From Sapria himalayana (taxonomy: Eukaryota; Streptophyta; Magnoliopsida; Malpighiales; Rafflesiaceae): a DNA stretch of 64,000 bases. The stretch spans positions 349,340-413,339 of the forward strand of contig JAREIK010000379.1 of NCBI GenBank assembly GCA_029783825.1. Reading direction: 5' to 3'. Of this stretch, positions 33,006 through 44,640 are shown piece by piece. The notes under the pieces are model-generated. The model worked only from the letters and a program-made list of their open reading frames with translations, ran no database searches and had not been told where the DNA came from. How positions within the stretch are numbered: position 1 is the first letter of the stretch; the number at the start of each line of letters is the position of its first letter. A program made the position numbers and the translations under genes.

Positions 33006-34710
33006 TGATTTTTTCTTGTAGTGAAATTGATGCATCATCTCAATTAGTCTAGATATCGGATGTCACAAACACTATTTCACTATATTTTCTAAATTCATTA
33101 ATTATTAATTATTTTTCTAATTTATAATATTTAATTATGTTGTTCCTATATGTGGACATAGGTTTACTTTGATAAGTAGACTAGTAGTAGGTTTGCATGA
33201 TACTGACTATCCTATGATCCTCCGAAAATTTAATTGGAAGACCCAAGATGGCAATCAGTTTGATCATATCTTTCTTTCCTAAATCATTATGGTATATGAA
33301 CAAGGTCAAAAAAGTCGAACTATATCCCGCTTCAAACATCTCACCTCTCATGCTCAATTAGGTTTACCTTGGATTTAATGCACAATATTTTTTGGTACAT
33401 TAATTGGCATGCCTTTTTAGGTGACTCATAACACGTGTATATATTTTGTCTCAATATATACATTGTTCCGATTCTTTATTGATACACCTAGAATTTTTTT
33501 TTTATCTTAAATTAGTCCAAACAGCTGAAGTTATTCTAGTTTTTTGCTTTTTAGGTATTTAAGTGTGGGTCGTGGCCATGAAAGAAAATATGATTTCAGT
33601 CTTGGACCTTTCCACAATGTTATCATTATTATTCATATATAAATTAATATAAATTTCATTATCATTATATCCATTAATAACTATTAGTTTTTTTTTTTGT
33701 TTAAAAATAATTAAGTCTAATTTTTATAAACAACAAAAAATACCTAGATTCTAGTACCATTAGGCATTAACATAATTGGAACTAGAGGTATCGTTCTGTT
33801 CTGGTTTCCAACTTTCAAAGGATAGAGCCACAACCATAGGCCCACATAGAGAGAGAAAATTATAGAATAGAAATAAATTATAAAATGTATTTTAAGATTT
33901 GAGAATGAGAGAGATGAATAATAGAGAAAAGGAGAGCATAGAGCAAAGAAGAGGAGATACTTTAAAAGCTGATAATGAAAAACTCTAAATATTTAATCTA
34001 TATTTATAGATTTTTTTATTAAAATAATATATATTTTTTAAAAAAATTTACTTTTTTTAATATATATAGGAGTAGAATTCTGACTTCCATCTGATTTTTT
34101 CCCCTAGCCATTAGAATGAATTCCAATAGCCAAGATGTGTTTGTATAGTAGCTTAATAAAACTATAAAAAAAATTTTAAGTTGATGCATGCGCACACATG
34201 CCCGATAGTGATAGTGCTCGTTGTCACTGTCGGGTACATGTACACGTTCTCCCCATGTTGCAATGTGCTTGATGGTTTGCGATGTATATGCACTTCTTTA
34301 TGCTTAGTCATTGGGACTTGTGTCCCTATGGGCTGATCCGCCACTTCAATGTGGCGGATCCAATTTGGGTTGGGGTTTAAAAAACCTAGCATTTGGAAGT
34401 CACGAGTCCAAGGTCTGAGGTCATGCCTCACTGGCATGCTCCTAGGTCACAATCATTGGTGACCCGTGACATATTCCTAGGTCATACCCACCATGCCAGT
34501 GGACCGTGCCAACAGACTAGGCACGTGAGTTATGCCTGGCCTGACACAAGGCATGGCAGCCTCTACCCTAACATAGCATGAGTCGTGCCTTGGGCTGGCA
34601 TGATCCAGGCCCAAGCATGGTTCTAGACTGTGCCATGCTGTGCCAGACACAACTCAAATGGGTTGTGCCTTATGTCATGCCTAGATAACCCAGCCCAATT
34701 AACACCTCTA

Positions 34711-35040
34711 AGAAATGAAAAGAGAGGAATATATGTAGATTGTCTAAAATAATTATTGGAAGGTTGTACAAGAGAATGACTATATAAATAGTAAATGAAA
34801 ACTCCCACTTAACATTCTTTTTCCACATTATTTAAGAAGAGGAAAACTAAAGGTGCAATCTGAGAGATTTCTCAATATATCTTCTAGAAGTTGAAAATTA
34901 ATATTCTATTTGCTGAGGTATTATCTTAGATGTTGAATTATATTAAGTTTATGAAGAATATAATTAGTAGTAAGAATAAGTTTCAGACTTATGGAATGAT
35001 GGACATGACCAAAAAATGTAGCATTATCATTCAACATAAA
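34711..35040 (+). pseudogene. Athila B gag-protease junction, first part
   Basis: Resumes after hAT-2 with its target duplication. The sequence 34,719-35,040 aligns by eye with Athila C 55,950-56,278. Translated blocks match the FKKL-INIPFAEAL-QMPHYAKFLKDIL region (LKINILFAEVLS-MLNYIKF), KFQTYGMMDMTKKCSIIIQHK corresponding to the CSAILQNKLP block. It is broken at 35,040 by an insertion and continues at about 37,368. Confidence 0.75.
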
Positions 35041-37360
35041 TGTTTGGTATGTTAAATACTAAATATTCAAGTATATATGGTAGTTTTTAATGATGTGTAC
35101 GTATGAAAAGATATGATAATTAGGAAATTTTTACAAAATTTTTGTTTTGATAGATTATGATGATTAGTAGTGAAATAGTTGTATTTTTTGGAGGTTATTA
35201 TTGACATGGTAATTGTTCGTCACATTGAGTAGTTTTTGCATGTATTTTTGATCGAAACTCTACATAATCAATCTTGACAATTTTTTTACATCATGTATTT
35301 TCCATCTAGTTAACACAATCCTTTTACTATATAATAAATTCTTTTGCTGCAATATTATCTTGAAGTTATAGCTACACTTATATCATAACATTTAATCAGT
35401 TATGATATTAAATTTTATATCATAGTAATAAAGTACATGATTGGTACAAAAACTCATGACTATTCTTTAGCACCGTAGCTTTAACTTCACCAAATGCTTA
35501 GTATTCATAAGTTTCAAGTCATAACCATTTTCCAATGTCATCACTCTTTGCTATAGATAGTTAAAGAAGGTATTTTCAAGCCACAACTATTTCCAATAAT
35601 GTGACCTTTTGGGCTCATAAGAAAAAAAAGTCAATGTCATATCCCATGAGAAAAATACAAAAGTTATGGTCACTTCTTAGCACCATGATTTTGAGGTTCC
35701 AAAAGCTTTAAAAACATTTTGAAGCCATGGTCACTTCACAACATTATGACTTTTGAGATATATAAAGTTTAAGGCTAATTCCAAAGCTATGACCACTTTC
35801 CAACATTATGACCTTGAGCTCAAGAGAGTAAAGGTTAAGTAGTAGTAGTATTCCAAATTTACAACTTTTTACTTGGACAATACCTAAAGATATGACAAAA
35901 GTGAGGAGCAAAAATCTAGAAAACTAATTGACATCTCTCTTCTTCTTAACCTTCAACTAGGTGTATTAGTAACCCTATGGAAAATTTTCATACTCCCTAG
36001 TCAATCCACGAGCAAGCAAGGAATACAAGATCAATACTAAACTCTAGAGTTGGGGGGTGAGATTTTTAAACCCCTCTCTTTAGGGTAAATTTTGGGAATT
36101 CACTTGAAATAGCATGAAGAATTAAGTTTTAAATCCAAGATTCTTGATTTAAGGTCTAAGATTTGTTTATTTTGAATCATGTGATATATGGATATTAGAT
36201 TATAAATACAATATTTGATTTATATTAATGGAATGGTTGTTGATGGAATTGGTGATTAATAAAATTGAAATTAGGGTTTGATTATTGGTAAGTTTTTGCA
36301 TGATATCATGATGGATAGTGATAGATAAATCATAATACTCACAAGAATATATGGTAGGAAGGAAGTGATAATTATTTTGACCATGATATGTGAGATAAAC
36401 CTATATGTCTAAACCCGGGGTTTAGGTATATTAATTATTATAAGCATGGCACTCACGAAGTCAAAAACATAAATAATTTTATATATCAATCCATTGTATA
36501 AGTCTTAAAAGAACTAATAGTCAATTGATATTAGCATTTTATAAAATATTTTTTTAAGAATTTTACCTTTAGTATGAGAGTCATATCATTACCATGGAGG
36601 GTGGTGACAAGCAGTTCATAAGACATGCAAGAGTGATTATGACTCATGAGGTGGCGATCGCCTTTTGAGTTGCTTTCATTTATATAGTTCCCACTAGTGA
36701 GATTAAAAGGAAGGCATGCATTAATTATATGAGCATGGTACTTACGAAGACAAATGTGCAAATATTTTTAAGATAATATCAATTCAACGTCTTTAAGATG
36801 CAAGAGGCTAGAGAATAAGAATGTATATACGAAGTAATTATTAAAGAAATTTGATCAATTACCTAAAAGGTATGAATTTGTGAATGATCCTTGAGCAAGA
36901 ATGACGAGTTGCCTAATGACAAGTTGCATAAAAGGTAGAATAGAAATATTAAGGGGATAGCTATGAGATGACCATTATTAGGATGAACTCAATAGTAATA
37001 ATTACAACAACATGTCATTAGGACAAAGGGGTATTTTGACAATAATTCAAAATTTATTTTGTTTCCAAAATTAATATGAATCGAACTATTAAAACATGCA
37101 TCATCCAAATGAAAATAGAAAAACCCTATGATCTAAGAGTCTACCAAAATCTTAAATTATCTTATCTACTAGAATAGTATTATCTCTCTATTAGTTGACC
37201 AACCTATCACTATGATCCCCATAGAATCAATATTTGGATGAAAGTCCTCTTTACTACTTATATGAACTATATACTTGCAAATATTTATTGATGAGAGATC
37301 CTCACTAATAAGCTTGTAGATATTATTTAATTAATAAAATTGAGCTGCATAACAATTTCA
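35041..37360 (+). mobile_element. Probable solo LTR (~2.3 kb) inserted in the Athila B protease region
   Basis: It splits one protease gene: QHK just before, LRKLKDLKSF just after, which are adjacent in Athila C. It starts TGTTTGG and a CA dinucleotide occurs at 37,360 (AACAATTTCA). Segments match Athila LTR parts elsewhere by eye: 35,140-35,480 with 39,100-39,500 and 52,050-52,370; 36,390-36,460 (TATAAGCATGGCACTCACGA) with 53,280-53,320; 37,195-37,290 with 48,500-48,600. The flanking 5-mers ATAAA and TAATT do not match cleanly, so exact ends are uncertain. No coding sequence. A GGGGTGAGATTTTTAAACCC patch lies at about 36,055. Confidence 0.6.
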
Positions 37361-37367
37361 TAATTTT

Positions 37368-37830
37368 AAATTTTTGAGAAAGTTGAAGGATCTAAAAAGT
37401 TTTATGATTTTGTGTATTACTTAGGAGCATACTTTCTAGAAGATGCTATGAGACTTGGAATCAAATATTAATTTGATGTCATTATCCATATTGTGGAGGT
37501 TGAACCTTGGAAAGATTACTCCAACTGCTCTCTTGCTTCAAATGGTTTATCGATCAATCAATATTCTAAGGGGAATTATTAAATATGTGTTGGTAAAAGT
37601 TGGTAAATTTATTTTTCCATTTGATTTTATTGTGCTATATATGGAAGAAGCCTAATGTGCTCCAATGATCTTAAGATGACCATTCTTAGCCACTGGATAT
37701 GCATTGATCAATATCAAAAAAAAAAAAGAATTCACATTTTATGTGGGTGAAGAACAAGTAAAGTTCAAACTCTACAAAAGCCTGTAGAATCCAAATGATG
37801 ACAAGAAAAATTATGAGAGAATAAATACTC
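37368..37830 (+). pseudogene. Athila B aspartic protease, second part
   Basis: Blocks: LRKLKDLKSF, ESNINLMSLSILWRLNLGKI, VLVKVGKFIFPFDFIVLYM, PFLATGYALINI, FYVGEEQVKFKLY. They match LCDLGASINLMPLSV--KLGLG...DVLVKVDKFIFPVDFVVLDMEED...LGRPFLATG-ALIDV of the Athila retropepsin. The catalytic D-L-G-A is read here as D-L-E-S, so the Gly is lost; stops also interrupt the frame. The protease would cut the gag-pol polyprotein. Confidence 0.8.
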
Positions 37831-38680
37831 TTCTATACACTACCATGAGACAAAAGGTATACTTTAGAAGACTTTGTAGAAGATTTTTGGCCTAAAAAAG
37901 ATAGATAATACAATGAATTAGAAGAATTTTGGATTGAAGAAAATAGTAGAAGTGACCATGGAGAAGAATACTACTATGAAGTCTTCTACAAGGTCATGAC
38001 TTTGGGAGGATTCAAGTTAGGCCACTTCAAAGATGCAAAAGAAAAGTAGAAATGAAAAATGTTTTAATTTACCAACATAGAAAATTTACTAAGGAGATTT
38101 TCGAGATTGTAAAAGATATATAGGCAAAGAAAAATCACCCACTATGTATTAATTTACTAGATGTTTAAAGACATGATAGAAACAAAAAATATGGAACATC
38201 TAAATGCAACTAAAAAAGAAGTAACTAAAACAAAGAAATTCATGGCTTTTGAATAAGTTGCAACTTTACATGCTAGATCAAAGAAGAAAATCATCATAGG
38301 AGACAAAGCCATGAAAATAGAGAAATATAAGCTTAGATAAAAAAGTCATAGCTTTTTCCAAAGTTATGATAAATGGGATCCAAATAACAATACATGGAAT
38401 CACAACTTCACAATAAGTCATAACACTATCAAAGGATATCTTAGGCAATGATGTCATGTCTTTTTCCAAAGTCATAGAATCCAGGGAAGAATACACTAAA
38501 GGAGATACTATGAAAGATAGCATGATTCTAAAAGAGAGATTAAAAAGACAAATAGAAGAGAAAAACTATATAGAGTAGCTTTCTAGAATACTATAATCAC
38601 TAAATGAATTGAAGATCCAACGAAGTTCTAGCTATAGATGTTAAACATAGCATTACTTAGGAGGTAACCCAAGAATTTAG
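37831..38680 (+). other. Athila B post-protease remnant, pol missing
   Basis: Degenerate sequence repeating GCTTTTTCCAAAG modules with GTCAT words (38,340-38,480), similar to the gag tails of B and C. At 38,655-38,675 TACTTAGGAGGTAACCCAAG resembles the GGGAGGCAACCCAAG segment found after pol in Athila elements. No RT, RNase H or integrase similarity was seen, so pol is deleted in this copy. Confidence 0.5.
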
Positions 38681-39507
38681 TTTTTACATAGTTTGATGAA
38701 TTAACTTATTGAACCCACTAATTCATACATAAAATAACAAATCCCAAGATTTAAGATTTCATTTCCAAAAAAAAAAATAATCTACCGTGACACTCAAAAC
38801 TAGTTGTGTCATGTCCTCATGCATCATGTTAATCCTTTAATGTTGATTTTATTCCTTCTTTGTTGTGATGTTGATGATGAGTTTCAAAGATGAAAGAAGT
38901 TTCATTGCTTGAGAAAGAGCAATACTTTTAGTGTGAGTTTGTTTGAAACTCTATGTACTGAATTTTTGGGTGATTTAGCATATATTACAATTGTGTTTTT
39001 AAGTATCTGAGAATTTATTAGAGAAACTTCACTAGATATTTATTTTAAGAGAATTAATTGAATGTTAGTGAAATCATAGTTAGTTTGGGTGAAATTAGTA
39101 GAGTCGTGGAAGTGAAGACTTGGAGGAGATATAAGCAATGAAAAGTCATGGTATTTCCCATGTCACGACTTGGTCACACATTCTATGATCTTATTAAATA
39201 GTTATAGCATCCTTTCTTGGTTGGAACTTTACAAAATTAGTCGTAAAAATTTTTGTAAGCCACAACTCTATCATCGAGTTGACATAATTTTTTTACGATA
39301 TAACATAGTCTTCATGGCTATAATATTTTCTTGGAGTTACAATTGCACTATCTCTAAAATACCCTTATGACTGAATTTTTTCTTATGTCATTGGAGCCAA
39401 GTATCCAACTAATATAATTAGACAGTAATTTCTAGTATCATGACTTATTTGATACAAAGTCAAAACACCAAGTGTTTTGAATCATGACAATATTTTCAAC
39501 TCTAATA

Positions 39508-40794
39508 TGTGATACAAATCAAATTTATATCTATTTATTGAGAACAAATATTGGACATACCACTCTTGAGATTAATATAAGGATCAAAGTCATAAATTAA
39601 TCTCTAATAGGTATGTTATTAAATCATTTGATCTGATATCACTATAGTTCTCAACATAAGGAATATTATATTTTGATATAATCAAATATTGTTGTTAATT
39701 AAAATTGCTATAAATGTAATACTTGAACATAATAAGAATCATTTAGTGAGATATAAGTGATTAAGATGGAATTTGTCCCTCTTATTATAAGAGAGATATC
39801 TCTAGGTCCCCTTGATAATTAAGACTAAGAAATACACGGTCATGCTCAAATGAATTGATGGAGATCAATATCATTTGTTTAGTCAGTCTAATTGAGTTTT
39901 AGGTAATCAAAGATAGAATGATATATGGTTGAATTTGTTCATATCTTATATTCTATCAAGATATCATGAGATAAAAGGATTATGTCATTAGCTATATTAA
40001 GGTTGTCTCGGATATTTAGCTTTTCATTTAACTTTAGTAGTCATAATATATTGCTAGAGGCCACTTACGACATATAGGATCAAAATGTGATTTAGGCCTG
40101 CTACTAATGTTAATTGAACCTATAGGGTTGCACAATAAGAATGAATAATAATGGTGGTGATTTTCACTCTCTATAGTAATTTAAAATGATGATATTATTT
40201 TAAATCATAATAATAATTAGTTATTATCTAAATTCAAATTTAATTTTGAGAAAGCTTAAATTTGTGATATAAATAATAAATTAATTTGTTACGTTGAACT
40301 TGAGTTTTAATAAATAAATTCATTTAAAAGGGGGTTCTAAAGATTTGAATTTAAGTTGTTATTATTTAAAAAAAGTTTAAAATGTATAATTAAATTCATT
40401 TATGATTAAAACTTTATCAGACTAGTATATATGTGTGTGTGTGTGACATATTTGATGCAAGTAGTCATCTTTTAAAAAATAGAGAGAAACCCTTTCATTT
40501 TGAGAAGGTGAATATAAACTAGCATTCAATAAAATCATTCATTATTTGTTCATGTGTGGATACTTATAAAGGGTGATCATTTTTCAGAAAGGTAGCACCT
40601 TTGAAAATCCGAATGAACCAATACACACACTTTGAAGGCTTGACGAATCAATCTACAAGAGATAAGTTTCGTTTACCCTTCCTCCATGTTTTTATGAAAT
40701 GCATGTGATCCTTGATGGGTTAAAAAATAAAAATTATAAATTTCACTGCATTTATGTTCCAATTAGATTGGATATTCTGCATGAAACACTAATA
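39508..40794 (+). repeat. Copia-1 5' LTR (truncated at its 5' end)
   Basis: Aligns by eye throughout with 46,609-47,874: TGTGATACAAATCAAATTTA at the start versus TGAGATACAAATCAAATTTA, and GATATTCTGCATGAAACACT near the end. It ends TAATA where the 3' LTR has TAACA. The pair has diverged visibly, so the insertion is not recent. Confidence 0.88.
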
Positions 40795-40796
40795 GG

Positions 40797-40806
40797 GGTA
40801 TCAGAG
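40797..40806 (+). promoter_or_regulatory. Copia-1 primer-binding site (initiator-Met tRNA)
   Basis: GGTATCAGAG directly after the 5' LTR matches the common copia PBS TGGTATCAGAGC. Confidence 0.85.
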
Positions 40807-42386
40807 TAACTTGTGTTTTCATAAAAACTGATAATGTCATATATGATCGTATGTATGTAATGTATATGATTCTAGCATGATTTATATTTTTGAATATATG
40901 TGATACTATGTGTTGTGTGAATGACATAGTTAATAGGTTTTGTTAAGTATTAATTGATTGAATCTGAAACCTAAAAGGATTCATAAGTATGTTTGAGAAT
41001 CCAAATGGGATATTGCCATTGAAGTCTTAAATAGCATGATATATGATTCTAGTTTTGTCTTAATCAAATTAATATATGGACTAAATTCATTTATCAATTT
41101 TGATTTATCAATGATTATTTATGGTGGTGCCAAAATAAGCTCTATGTTTAATGAGATTATATAATATATTATTTTAATATGATTTTGATGGCTTTCGGCT
41201 TATTTTAAATTTATTGATAAGATCAATCAAAATTTATTGAAGAAATTAATGAAAATTTATTAATAAGATCAATAAAAATTTATTGATGAGATCAAAAAAA
41301 ATTTAATTTTTTTTTCCTAGGGTGTTGCTCCCGACCCGACGAAGGTGGCCCCCTTTGACCCTATCAGCTAATCTGCTAGCAGAACTACCATAACAGCTCT
41401 GCAAAATATCTTATAAATTTAATTATTTTTAAATACATGACTATTATAATTTATTTCTTTTAATACAAATTGTTTATGCTATATGATAATATTATATATT
41501 TTACATTTTATGTTGCTTCACATGGTGCACAACATAGCTTTTTTAACCAATGTGTTTGGTAGATTATTTTTTTTTCAATGGTTGTAATTATTAAATATAG
41601 CTTGCATGTCATTTTTGTTTTATTGTAATTTTTTAATTGTTTTAATAAAACAAGAGAGACAATGCAAGACATTTGAGTCTTACAAATCAACCATGATGAT
41701 GGAGGAGCTAGGTGTCTATGTGCAAGTTGGTGGTCAAATCAACTTCATGGAGCTGATAATTACTACCTAGGAATGACTATTGATCTTCATATTGGCATAT
41801 AAAGATTAATCTAAATTAAGACCATACTGTGACACATTTATTATATGCATGTATGAAATGATGTATGATGTTATATGAGTAGGTGATACTAGATATATGA
41901 TGAGATCTATTAATTAAAAATTAAAATCAATCAAGATCCCTCACATAAAATAAAATTTAAAATGTCATCCATATTTAAATACTTCTCAAATATTTTATCA
42001 CCTTAATGTGGTTTCTACAAAAGTATAAGTACATTAGGTGACATTAGTAAGACAAGATGAAAAATGGTGCTACCCATATGTTTAAAAATGGTTTAACTTT
42101 ATTAGGTTATCAAAATAGTTTTGGGCCTAATGGCATTAGATGGGATTTAAACATGCCAGAACATATGATGTCAAAATCTCATAAATATCTAAGAATTGCA
42201 TGAGATATAATTGGTAAGAGTTACCTATCTAAATAACTTATTTTAAGTGTCATGCCAAAACTAACTTAAAGTTGAGTAAAATATGGATCTTAGCTCACTA
42301 GATTAATAAGATTATTCTTGAGGGTTATAAATTTAGTGAGAATTTTTCATAATCAAAACACTTATTGAACTTTGCATTCATCGTAG
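40807..42386 (+). other. Copia-1 untranslated leader (~1.6 kb)
   Basis: No coding sequence seen. It is AT-rich except for a GC-rich patch at 41,315-41,400 (GTTGCTCCCGACCCGACGAA) that stands out from its surroundings. Short direct repeats of AAATTTATTGATGAGATCAA-type units occur at 41,205-41,300. Confidence 0.55.
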
Positions 42387-43255
42387 ATGGCCAACAATAA
42401 CAACACGAATTCTACTATGTCACTATGATCAGTCCTTGAGAAGGCTAAACTTACCGGGACTGACTTTCTTGATTGGTATTGAAATTTGAGTTAATTCTCA
42501 AACAAGATAGGAAGCTTTAAGTCCTGGATAAACCTCTCCATAAAGAACCAGCTGATAATGCTCCTAGAAATGATAAGAATGCTTATTAAATGCATCATAA
42601 TGACTCTATTGATGTTGCATGCTTGATGCTAGCTACCATGAGTTCAGAACTTCAGAAGGATATGAAAAATATGGAAGCTTATAATATGATCTTCAATCTT
42701 GAGGAAATGTTCCAGCAACAAGCAAGGCAAGAAAGGTATGAGACTACTAAGGCACTATATTCTTGCAAGATAATTGAGGATACTTCAGTTAGTGCTCATA
42801 TTCTAAAAATAAAATGCTATATTGAGCACCTTAATAGGCTTGGATTTCTATTGAGACAGAAGTTGGCAACTAAATTGATCCTGAATTCACTTCTTGATAG
42901 TTATGGTCAATTTGTCATGAACTATAATATAAATAAAATAGATAAATCTATCTCTGAGCTACGTACAATACTTAAAATTGCTGAGTAGAAAGTTAAAATT
43001 CAATCCTGGTCATGTTTTGATGGTTCAAAATTAGAAAGGGCTTCAAGCACAAGGGAAAGGGCAAGGGCAAGAGCAAGGGCAAGAGCAAGGGCAAAAGCAA
43101 GGGCAAGAGAAATTCCATTTCTCAACCCAAACCCAAACATGAACCCAAGTCTAAAGCCCAAAATGAGGGTTCTTACTTCTTTTGCAATGAACCTTGCCAT
43201 TGGAAGAGAAATTGTAAGCTGTATTTAGAGGATCTAAAGAAGAAGAAGAAGACTG
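42387..43255 (+). pseudogene. Copia-1 gag (degenerate)
   Basis: The start ATG at 42,387 gives MANNNNTNSTMSL, then SVLEKAKLTGTDFLDWY (stop follows). The longest open part (42,590-42,988) encodes VACLMLATMSSELQKDM, LEEMFQQQARQERYE and YGQFVMNYNINKIDKSISEL, the UBN2-type copia gag. Then a Lys-Gly/Ser repeat (KGKGKGKSKGKSKGKSK, 43,040-43,110, made of GGGCAA/GAGCAA hexamers) precedes a damaged zinc knuckle: CNEPCHWKRNC instead of C-x2-C-x4-H-x4-C. Stops at DWY* and IAE* inactivate it. Confidence 0.85.
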
Positions 43256-43299
43256 GTGAGACTATTTCTTCACGTATTTATGTTGTACAAATTAATTTT

Positions 43300-44640
43300 T
43301 TTTCTTTTTAGTTTTTGGGTATTAGATATTGGATGTGGATCACACATTTGTACAAATGTGCAGGGACTCAAAAGGAGTACACAACTGAAAAAGGGGAAAG
43401 TTGATCTACGGGTAGGCAATAGAGCAAAAGTTGCTGCTTTGGCTGTAAAAAGTTATGAACTTACTTTTCCTAGTGGGCTTTTGTTAGTTTTGGACAATTG
43501 TTATTAAGTTCCTACAATCTGTAGAATAATTATTTCTGTTTCTTGTTTGGATAATGATGGTTTTTCTTTTATTAATAAGAATAATAATTGTTCCATTTTT
43601 CATAAAGACATGTCCTATACAGATACTTATTTTCAGGATGGTCTTAATGTTATGAACCTTCAAAATCCAATGATTATCATATCTATAACATAACTACTGA
43701 GAAATTTAAATCTAATGATTTAAATTCAACCTATCTTTGGCAATGTCACCTTAGTCATATAAATGAGAAACTTATCTCAAAACTCAATCAAGTTGTACTT
43801 TTGAATTCATTTGATTTTAAATCATATCATAGATATGAATCATGTCTATTAGGTAAGATGATAAATGATCCCTTTACTGGAAATAGTGAAATGGCCAATG
43901 AATTATTAAATCTCATACATAAAAATATATGTTGACTATTAAGTTCAAATACTAGAAAATGTTACAAGTACTTCATTACATTTACTAATGACTTCAGCAG
44001 ATATGGTTATGTCTACTTGATGAGACATAAATCTGAATCATTTGAAATGTTCAAATCTTTTCAAAATGAAGTACAAAACCAACTTGAAAAGACAATCAAG
44101 GCACTTTGATCTGATCAAGGTGACAAATATTTGAGCCAAGAATTTGATGATCATCTTAGAACTTGTGAAATTATTTCACAATTAACTTCCCCTGAAACAC
44201 CCCAATGGAATGGTGTGTGTGAGAGTAGGAATCAAACTATATTAGATATAGTTCGATCTATGATGAGTCAAATAGATCTTTCATTTACCATTTAGGGTTA
44301 TGCACTTGGAACAGTTGCATTCACACTAAATCGAGTTTCATCCAAAGTAGTTGAAAAAAATACCATATGAAATGTGGATTGGTAAAAGACCTAGTTTATC
44401 TTTTCTTAAGATTTAGAGTTGTGAGGCACATGTAAAACGTCAAGTTTCAAATAAGCTAGAGCCCAAATCTGATAAATATCTTTTTTGGGGTTATCCTAAA
44501 GAGACTAAGAGATACTACTTTTACAATCTCATAAAGAACAAAGTATTTGTTACTCGGAATGACATCTTTCTAGAAAGGAAATTTATTTCTAAAGGAACCA
44601 GTGGGAGTAAGGTACAACTTGAAAAAGTTTGAAAACTATA
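43300..44640 (+). pseudogene. Copia-1 protease and integrase (degenerate)
   Basis: Protease: WVLDIGCGSHICTNVQGLKR (active-site D-T-G read as D-I-G), then ALAVKSYELTFPSGLLLVLD. GAG-pre-integrase: LWQCHLSHINEKL and SCLLGKM. Integrase: YFITFTNDFSRYGYVYLMRH, SDQGDKYLSQEFDDHL, TPQWNGVCESRNQTILDIVR, then the C-terminal AHVKRQVSNKLEPKSDKYLF and GYPKETKRYYFYN. Residues of the D-D-35-E catalytic triad are partly visible (FTNDFSR, SDQG, WNGVCE). Several stops (for example FTI*GYALG) and a frameshift near 44,360 break the frame. Confidence 0.85.

Larger units (their letters stand above)
16354..33023 (-). mobile_element. CACTA-1: 16.7-kb CACTA (En/Spm) element with AAA target duplication
   Basis: Begins CACTACAAAAAAAAATTCC at 16,354 and ends TTTTTTCTTGTAGTG at 33,023, inverted CACTACAAGAAA-type termini. 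The 3-bp target duplication AAA lies at 16,351-16,353 and 33,024-33,026. hAT-2 transposase sequence is contiguous across it. Both ends carry hundreds of bases of subterminal repeats built from TTAGCGACGGA / TAGCTAGGGAA words, the transposase-binding arrays of CACTA elements. I see no TNPD/TNP2-type transposase, so it looks non-autonomous. Contents: a duplicated trinucleotide block, PP5 gene fragments, a nested MITE plus hAT-3, microsatellites, and a promoter-like region near the right end. Without the nested insertions it is about 12.4 kb. Orientation is inferred from the promoter and captured exons. Confidence 0.92.
14640..33900 (-). pseudogene. hAT-2 transposase, minus strand, split by a MITE and CACTA-1
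   Basis: Fragments in coding order on the minus strand: about 33,430-33,130 reads TKKYCALNPR, GKKDMIKLIAILGLPIKFSED and SIMQTYY; about 33,095-33,024 matches the hAT-1 segment at 2990-3070; after CACTA-1 it resumes at 16,353 with 16,250-15,927 reading VRNIRDNPLGEIFHIRCMYH and QQKFGSLYLSES; about 15,499 reads IPEKLTKLFIYFDTRYGS; after the MITE, 14,735-14,640 reads a weak dimerisation-domain end (IIEALAYMND). The same protein order as hAT-1 and hAT-3 confirms one gene. It is more diverged than hAT-3 and full of stops. The stretch 33,500-34,150 has only faint BED-finger remnants. Confidence 0.82.
13862..34710 (-). mobile_element. hAT-2 transposon, minus strand, inserted in Athila B and itself disrupted by a MITE and CACTA-1
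   Basis: Left terminus TAGACGTGTCAAATGGGCC (13,862); right terminus ...GGCATAACC-type sequence ending CCCAATTAACACCTCTA (34,710). The 8-bp target duplications are AGAAATGG (13,854-13,861) and AGAAATGA (34,711-34,718), 7 of 8 identical. The coding strand is minus: transposase fragments read from about 33,900 down to 14,640. Subtracting the MITE (15,003-15,408) and CACTA-1 (16,354-33,023) plus their duplications leaves about 3.8 kb, close to hAT-1 (3.47 kb) and hAT-3 (3.37 kb). Athila B gag/protease continues on both sides. Confidence 0.88.

Noticed and set aside
35041..37360. Interruption of the protease as a Helitron
   Set aside because: No TC...CTRR ends or 3' hairpin; LTR similarity explains it better.
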